From positions 1,178,001 to 1,242,000 of the forward strand of contig NZ_LT670817.1 of assembly GCF_900129425.1 (NCBI RefSeq): a stretch of 64,000 nucleotides of DNA. Direction: 5' to 3'. The position numbers were made by a program, and so were the translations under genes. This document shows positions 60,001 to 64,000 of this stretch, piece by piece. The notes beneath the pieces were generated by a model. It searched no databases. It was not told where the DNA came from and saw nothing but the letters and a program-made list of their open reading frames with translations. Origin of the DNA: Bradyrhizobium erythrophlei (GTDB taxonomy: Bacteria; Pseudomonadota; Alphaproteobacteria; Rhizobiales; Xanthobacteraceae). Every line of letters begins with the position of its first letter. Position 1 is the stretch's first letter.

Positions 60001-62418
60001 TGTGCCAGCCGTATTGGACAATCCGCCGCCGAGCGTCCCGCCGTTGCCTGCCGTGCCGGAGTTGGTCAGCAGGCCAGAAACCATCCCCGGAGAGTTGTTA
60101 TTGAAGGTACCGGAGCTCGTGACCGTGCCAGTCCAGGTCCCGGTGTTGGCGATCATGCCGGTATTGGCCTGAACGTTGCCCACCCACGTACCGGCGTTGG
60201 ATATCCCGGTCGCATTGCTGGCGTTGGTGATGACATTGCCGGTCCAGGTGCCGGTCGCGCTGTTGGCAATCGTGCCGGTGTTGGTGGCGACATCCGCGTT
60301 ATAAGTGAGGTTATTGGTGACGGTGCCCGCGTTGTTGAGGACATCGTCGATCCGGCCGTTGTTAACAATGGTCGCGCCCAAATTGTTGGTGATGCCGCCG
60401 GCAGTCGCGATCAGGGTGCCCCCGGCATTGACCTGGATAGCACCAGAGTTGGTGAGCAACTGATCGATCGTGTACGTCCCCGTATTATTTACGGTCAGCG
60501 TCGCTGTTGACAGCACGGTAAAGGCGTTCGTGACGTGAAGCGTTCCGCCGTTGACGGTCGTATTGCCTTGATAGGAGAGCGTACCCGACAACGTCTCCGT
60601 GCCGGTCGTCAACGTCAGCCCGCCGCTGCCGGCGATCGCACCGCTGTAGGTCGAACTCGCGTTCGACAATGTCAGCGTGTTGGCCCCCAGCGTCACCGTG
60701 CCATTGCCCGACAGCGTCTGGATCGACACGCCAGCACTGGCTGCGGAGATGTCAAAGGTGCCAAAATTGTTGCTGACGCCGCTCGATGTCGCGATCGAGC
60801 CATTACCCGAAAGCGCCAGCGTGCCGCCGATGATCGTGGTTGCGCCGGTATAGGTGTTAGTGCCGGATAGCGTCTCCGTGCCAGTCGTCAACGTCAGCCC
60901 GCCGCTGCCGCCGATCGCACCGCTGAAGGTCGAACTCCCGTTCGACAATGTCAGCGTGTTGGCGCCCAGCGTCACCTTGCCAGTGCCCGACAGCGTCTTG
61001 ATCAACACGCCCGTGCCGGCTGCGGAGATGTCAAAGGTGCCATTGTCGGCGACGCCGCTTGATGCCGCGATCGAGCCACTACCGGAAAGCGCCAGCGTGC
61101 CGCCATTGATCGAGGTCGCGCCGGCATAGGTGTTCGCGCCCGACAGCGTCAGCGTGCCGGCGCCGGACTTGGTCAGCGGCCCGCCGGTGAGCGCCTGGGA
61201 GACGGTGAAATTGTTGGCCGCATCGTCAATATCGAAACCGCCGCCGCCGGCGCCCCAGGTGATGGTCCGCGCGGTGGAGTTGAATGTCGTCCCGGTCACC
61301 TGCAAGGCGCCGCCGTTGAAAGTAAGCCCGCCTGTCGTGTTGCCCAGATTGCCGTCGGAGGAAACGCTGACCGTTCCCGCCGCAATGGTCGTACCGCCGG
61401 TGTAGGTGCTGGCGCCGGTGAGGATCGTCGTTCCGTTTTCGACGATCACTGAGCCATCCCCCGTAATCGGCGATCCAAAGACGTAGTTGTTGGACGTATG
61501 ATTGAAGACAACGGTGCGGCCGACGACGCCAGGGCCGAAAGAAACCCCGAGACTCGTGGTTAGGGTTCCGGGGGCCACGGGAATGGCAGTGGCCCCCCCG
61601 ATGGTGAGTGTACCGCCATCAATTAGTATCATCCCGGTCGAAACCGTAGCGCCAGTGCTGATGACAAGTGCGCCCGAACCGGTGAAGGCTCCGACTTGGA
61701 TCAAATCCGAGGAAACCGTAGCGCCATTGCCGACGAGCAGAGTTCCGGAGGCCCCCAAACCAACCGAAAGTCTGCCCGTATTGGTCCAGGTCGAACCAAC
61801 GCCGTCGACCGTTGCGACAGCGTCCCCGCCCAAAAAACCGCCAATGAGGGCGGTTCCTGCACCGGTGTCGCCCGGGCCATTGGTAACCAGCGTGCCGCCG
61901 CCTGTAACGAACAACAAACCAGTGCCACGCTGTCCAACGATCAGGTCCTTCACCTGCCATTTCGAGCCAGATCCGGTCACTGTGACCGTGCCGTTTGAAC
62001 CTGGGTTTTGCCCAATGGTGCTGTAACCGCTTCCAAGGACCCCGCCATTCTGGATGGTCAGGGATCCTCCTTGGTTAACGCCGACTGTCAAATCGCCGGA
62101 CTGGGTACCTGGCCCTTCCACGACCGGGTTCGGGCCGCCACCTGCACCTGAAATTGAATCGATTGAGGTGGTGGTACTTCCCGTCGGAACGCCTGTCGAC
62201 CAGTTGCCGGCGCTGAACCAGTCAGACGAGGCAGCGCCAGTCCAGGAATCGTCTGCGTGAACCGGTGACGCCGAGAGTGCGGCAATAATTCCGGCAATCG
62301 CGGTGGTGCCAAGAAGCCCCGTGCGTCGAGTTTTCCCCCCATTCGGCTTTGTACCAGCGCCGGATGACCGATTGGGCTTGCACGACTTCGCCATCTCAAA
62401 AGCTGCAATTTCGACCAT
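57040..62418 (-). CDS. Large autotransporter (type Va) with PATR repeats
   Basis: A 1792-residue surface protein. A long N-terminal signal region (hydrophobic core LLGTTAIAGIIAALSASPVH) precedes DDSWTGAASSDWFSAGNWST. The passenger has autotransporter-associated beta repeats (GGTLTLSGANTYAGATSING type) near residues 330-620, then a very Asn/Thr/Gly-rich stretch of NTGTI/NNAGT-like repeats to about 1380. The C-terminal 280 residues form the translocator barrel, beginning near WSVWTAGYGGSQTTDGS and ending VRYAW. Starts at 62418 or 62394 are possible. It is divergent from an AraC gene, probably its regulator. Function may be adhesion. Confidence 0.92.
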   Translation of the reverse strand: MVEIAAFEMAKSCKPNRSSGAGTKPNGGKTRRTGLLGTTAIAGIIAALSASPVHADDSWTGAASSDWFSAGNWSTGVPTGSTTTSIDSISGAGGGPNPVVEGPGTQSGDLTVGVNQGGSLTIQNGGVLGSGYSTIGQNPGSNGTVTVTGSGSKWQVKDLIVGQRGTGLLFVTGGGTLVTNGPGDTGAGTALIGGFLGGDAVATVDGVGSTWTNTGRLSVGLGASGTLLVGNGATVSSDLIQVGAFTGSGALVISTGATVSTGMILIDGGTLTIGGATAIPVAPGTLTTSLGVSFGPGVVGRTVVFNHTSNNYVFGSPITGDGSVIVENGTTILTGASTYTGGTTIAAGTVSVSSDGNLGNTTGGLTFNGGALQVTGTTFNSTARTITWGAGGGGFDIDDAANNFTVSQALTGGPLTKSGAGTLTLSGANTYAGATSINGGTLALSGSGSIAASSGVADNGTFDISAAGTGVLIKTLSGTGKVTLGANTLTLSNGSSTFSGAIGGSGGLTLTTGTETLSGTNTYTGATTIIGGTLALSGNGSIATSSGVSNNFGTFDISAASAGVSIQTLSGNGTVTLGANTLTLSNASSTYSGAIAGSGGLTLTTGTETLSGTLSYQGNTTVNGGTLHVTNAFTVLSTATLTVNNTGTYTIDQLLTNSGAIQVNAGGTLIATAGGITNNLGATIVNNGRIDDVLNNAGTVTNNLTYNADVATNTGTIANSATGTWTGNVITNASNATGISNAGTWVGNVQANTGMIANTGTWTGTVTSSGTFNNNSPGMVSGLLTNSGTAGNGGTLGGGLSNTAGTMTNTGTINGGATVSGGTLNTNTSTSAINGGLTNTATVNAQGQVNGSIANNAGGTFNATGDLTGNSTFTNANGANLNVNAGTYTSTGLVTNNGALAVANGATLTSMVNGITNNATGTIGNSGTINALNLANYGAVTNNAGANYNSDLANESTGTVTNSGNWTGNLTSNANSHAGAINNSGTWIGNADNDAGALVNSGTWTTTTGFINGGTLTTTGTISGGLTNSATANALGTVGGAILNHGAGIFTVTAALAGNDTFTNNGTARLNVTGGDFTGITTLSNNSTAAAGIAIATGRTLSANSVVNSAGATIGNSGTLSSLNSAVSNAGTLNTDVATSIVNGGLTNTGTVTAAGQVDGIIANNGAGTFTVDGTLAGNNTFTNNGTAQLIVAAGSFTGITTLTNNSTAGAGIVNAAGRTLSANAIVNNAGATINNLGTITTNSMIDNGAITGAYAMADGWLSGIGSVQNLAVNGGTFAPGNGAPGSSMTVTGSLALQSGALFLVQINPAPASFANVTGTAYLGGATVGAIFAAGSYVSKQYTLVQATGTVSGTFNPAVVNTNLPSNFHTNLSYDTHDAYLNLALNFGIPGGLNGNQQNVGNALTNFFNATGGIPIVFGALTPAALTQASGEIATGSQQTTFDAMNMFMGVMTDPFIGGRGDGATTGSDMTPFAEEFDAANAYAAKDSGRSQSESDAYAAIYRKAPAKVAPFSPSWSVWTAGYGGSQTTDGSIALGSNTATSSVYGTAVGADYRISPFTIAGFALAGGGTNFSVANGGTGRSDLFQAGAFIRHTVGPAYISAALAYGWQDITTDRTVTIAGVDQLRAEFDANAFSGRAEGGYRFVTPWMGVTPYAAGQFTTFDLPAYAEQALSGANTFALAYGSKSVTDTRTELGIRTDKSYAMQDAILTLRGRLAWAHDYDPDRSIAATFQTLPGASFVVNGAAQASDSALTTASAELKWRNGWSAAATFEGEFSDVTRSYAGKGVVRYAW
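58740..59270. repeat. Diverged repeat in the autotransporter passenger
   Basis: A segment with GCACTCAGCGTCCGGCCC near 58751 recurs about 360 bases later as GCGCTCAGCGTCCGGCCC near 59111, followed by matching sequence. The copies are less alike than the 279-bp pair. Confidence 0.75.
60592..61149. repeat. Tandem 279-bp duplication in the autotransporter gene
   Basis: CGTCTCCGTGCCGGTCGTCA at 60592 and CGTCTCCGTGCCAGTCGTCA at 60871 begin two near-copies with a 279-bp period, or 93 residues. The protein units (GGLTLTTGTETLSG to TLTLSN) match closely. Confidence 0.88.
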
Positions 62419-62686
62419 AAACGCTCTCGGATGGCTCAATCAGTGGGCCACGACAGGAAGGCGTCTGCCTGCGCGACTTGAGTCTGCTGTTTCTCATTCG
62501 GGGGTAATTGACCGCCGCTGGCAACACAACGGGTCTAACGTGAAAACCCCTGCGCATGATACTTTTGACTTCAGCAGTCAAATCATCTGAACTGCGGAGG
62601 CAAGTGTGGGGACCGCCGCGGAAGCGCTTCCACGCCGCGCTGGACGATTTGCTCCGATCGAATCAGAGCCCAATTGAAAGAAATCG

Positions 62687-63709
62687 ATGGTCACCATGAC
62701 GGCTGCGATTCCCGGTTTTCACTTTGACACGAACGATTTTCCGGAAAGCCAGCGTTTTGAGATTTGGCGCTCAGGAATCACGACGCATCAGGTTACGCGC
62801 ACCGAACCTCCCGGCGCCCCGTTCAATGCGGTGGTGGACGCCTGGACTCTCGGGGATATGGTGATGACCCATTCCGACATCGGTGCCGCCAAGATGGTGC
62901 GGACGAAAGAGATGGCGCAGCAGGATGGCCGCGACTGGATCCTGGTTCTTCTCCTGAAATCCGGCACCATGAGCTTTGCGGTAGACGATGGGGCGAAGAA
63001 ACAAACGATTCGGCAAGGCGAAGTGGCTGTCTTTGACACCATCCGCGACTTTGCATCAGATGGCTCTGCGATGGACAGCGTCACCTGCGCAATTTCCAGG
63101 CGAGCTTTTGCGCAAATAACATCCCCGCTTCACCATGGTCTGATCGTTGAGGGGGCGTGGGGGCGTCTTTTGGCCGACTACTTGCTCTCGTTTCTGCGGC
63201 AGCTGCCGGAAATGGATGCCGGCGACGCATCAAGCCTCACCGGGGCCTTTGTCGGAGTGCTCGCGGCGGCACTTCGGGCCGCGCAGCCAACCGGCGATGC
63301 ACCAGTCAGCAAGACGATCGCGACCGCCCGCCATCGCGTGGAATCGCACATCGACCAGAATCTGACCTCCGGCCAACTCACTTCCGAACAGATCTGCGAA
63401 AAGCTCGCCCTTTCCCCATCAAGCTTGTATCGGGCGTTCGCCCACGCCGGAGGGATCACAGCCTATATTCGCAAAAGGCGGCTCGAGGTCATTCATGCCT
63501 TGCTGAACACAACGACCGATGGCCTTTCGATTGGCGCGATCGCGCGTCAGTACGGCTTTGTCAGTGCCGCGCATTTCAGCAGGGCGTTTCGAAAACAGTT
63601 CGGCTTCAGTCCTCGCGCCGCGCGCCTCGGATCAGTCCTTGTCCGGCCGCCCGCAAGGGATGCCGATGAGGCCGCAGTGTTTCGTCATTGGGAAGAACAG
63701 CTGCGTTGA
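62687..63709 (+). CDS. AraC family regulator with AraC-binding-like domain
   Basis: A 340-residue regulator. The N-terminal part (FESQRFEIWRSGIT-like start, then QDGRDWILVLLLKSGTMSFA and IRQGEVAVFDTIRD) resembles the AraC-binding-like domain; the C-terminal region has two helix-turn-helix units (LTSEQICEKLALSPSSLYRA and LSIGAIARQYGFVSAAHFSR) and ends FRKQFGFSPRAA. It is divergent from the autotransporter gene with about 270 bases between, the usual place for a regulator of that surface protein. An alternative start at 62696 is possible. Confidence 0.92.
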   Translation: MVTMTAAIPGFHFDTNDFPESQRFEIWRSGITTHQVTRTEPPGAPFNAVVDAWTLGDMVMTHSDIGAAKMVRTKEMAQQDGRDWILVLLLKSGTMSFAVDDGAKKQTIRQGEVAVFDTIRDFASDGSAMDSVTCAISRRAFAQITSPLHHGLIVEGAWGRLLADYLLSFLRQLPEMDAGDASSLTGAFVGVLAAALRAAQPTGDAPVSKTIATARHRVESHIDQNLTSGQLTSEQICEKLALSPSSLYRAFAHAGGITAYIRKRRLEVIHALLNTTTDGLSIGAIARQYGFVSAAHFSRAFRKQFGFSPRAARLGSVLVRPPARDADEAAVFRHWEEQLR

Positions 63710-63791
63710 AGCCTGCTCCGGCTATCGAGCTTCAAATCTGAGCTTATCGATCATATCAAGCATGATGAAGGCTGTAACACGCGAAGTCCGT

Positions 63792-63900
63792 TCTGGGTCA
63801 ATCGCGTCATTTCGATCGTGGTTCGGCCACTTCCGGTCTGCCCCTATGAACGGACATAGTCAGGCCGCTCCAGCATGTCGGAAAAGTGCCACAAGCTGAC
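63792..63900. repeat. Family D dispersed repeat, copy 11
   Basis: CTGGGTCAATCGCGTCATTT, GGCCACTTCCGGTCTGCCCC, GAACGGACATAGTCAGGCCG and CAGCATGTCGGAAAAGTGCC. The best-kept type-a copy; its arms GGACAT and ATGTC(G) are inverted. Confidence 0.82.
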
Positions 63901-64000
63901 TCCGCCCTGTCGCCGACCCCTGGGAGCTGCCATCGTTGCGCCGGCGGAGAAGATCAGTCTAGAGGGAGGCGGATCATGTCTGCAGCACTGTCTAACAGCG

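Noticed and set aside
58000..61400. Many plus-strand frames rich in Val, Pro and Ala
   Set aside because: They are shadows of the Asn/Thr/Gly-rich autotransporter passenger on the minus strand.

Overview
The window looks like a chromosome segment of Bradyrhizobium or a very close relative (GC-rich Alphaproteobacteria, Nitrobacteraceae). The case rests on a D-tartrate dehydratase that matches my memory of the Bradyrhizobium japonicum enzyme along almost its whole length, several small proteins typical of that genus (DUF6894, DUF3297, GrlR-like), and several families of short palindromic intergenic repeats. No rRNA, tRNA or CRISPR array was seen, and no prophage.

Region 1 (0-25 kb) is dense and metabolic. 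A minus-strand pqqA-B-C-D-E operon makes the redox cofactor pyrroloquinoline quinone and ends in an overlapping prolyl aminopeptidase gene. Opposite to it lie a secreted sorbosone-dehydrogenase-like protein and a dihaem cytochrome c, a plausible PQQ enzyme and electron acceptor. Next come an amidase, glutathione peroxidase, DUF3297, D-tartrate dehydratase, malonyl-CoA decarboxylase, a divergent AraC regulator/MFS transporter pair, three solute-binding proteins without their own permeases, an AraC-GyrI regulator, and an SMP-30 lactonase/acetyltransferase/GMC oxidoreductase group. Spacers carry GCCGGGC-type and CCGGAAT-type palindromic repeats.

Region 2 (25-48 kb) is looser and accessory-like: an IalB-type secreted protein with a secreted hydrolase, a TorF-like porin, a TetR regulator facing a secreted cysteine hydrolase across a clear palindromic operator, a broken O-methyltransferase gene, a secreted phosphodiesterase, many small exported proteins, a membrane-inserted metallophosphoesterase facing an AI-2E family transporter, a selenium-binding-protein/methanethiol-oxidase homologue with a membrane protein, a DUF2158 protein with 36-bp tandem repeats, and an MHS transporter preceded by a fragment of an FAD monooxygenase.

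Region 3 (48-64 kb) has an IS481-family insertion sequence between inverted GC-rich repeats, a GAF histidine kinase, a DUF202/sulfite-oxidase-like pair, a GFA-like zinc protein, a DUF1330 protein, an adenylate cyclase-TolB-TPR fusion, and a 1792-residue autotransporter divergent from an AraC regulator.

A dispersed ~110-bp repeat with inverted arms (called family D here) occurs about twelve times between 26 and 64 kb and never in the first 25 kb. It is the most striking unexplained structure. I did not find a clearly new defence or biosynthetic system.
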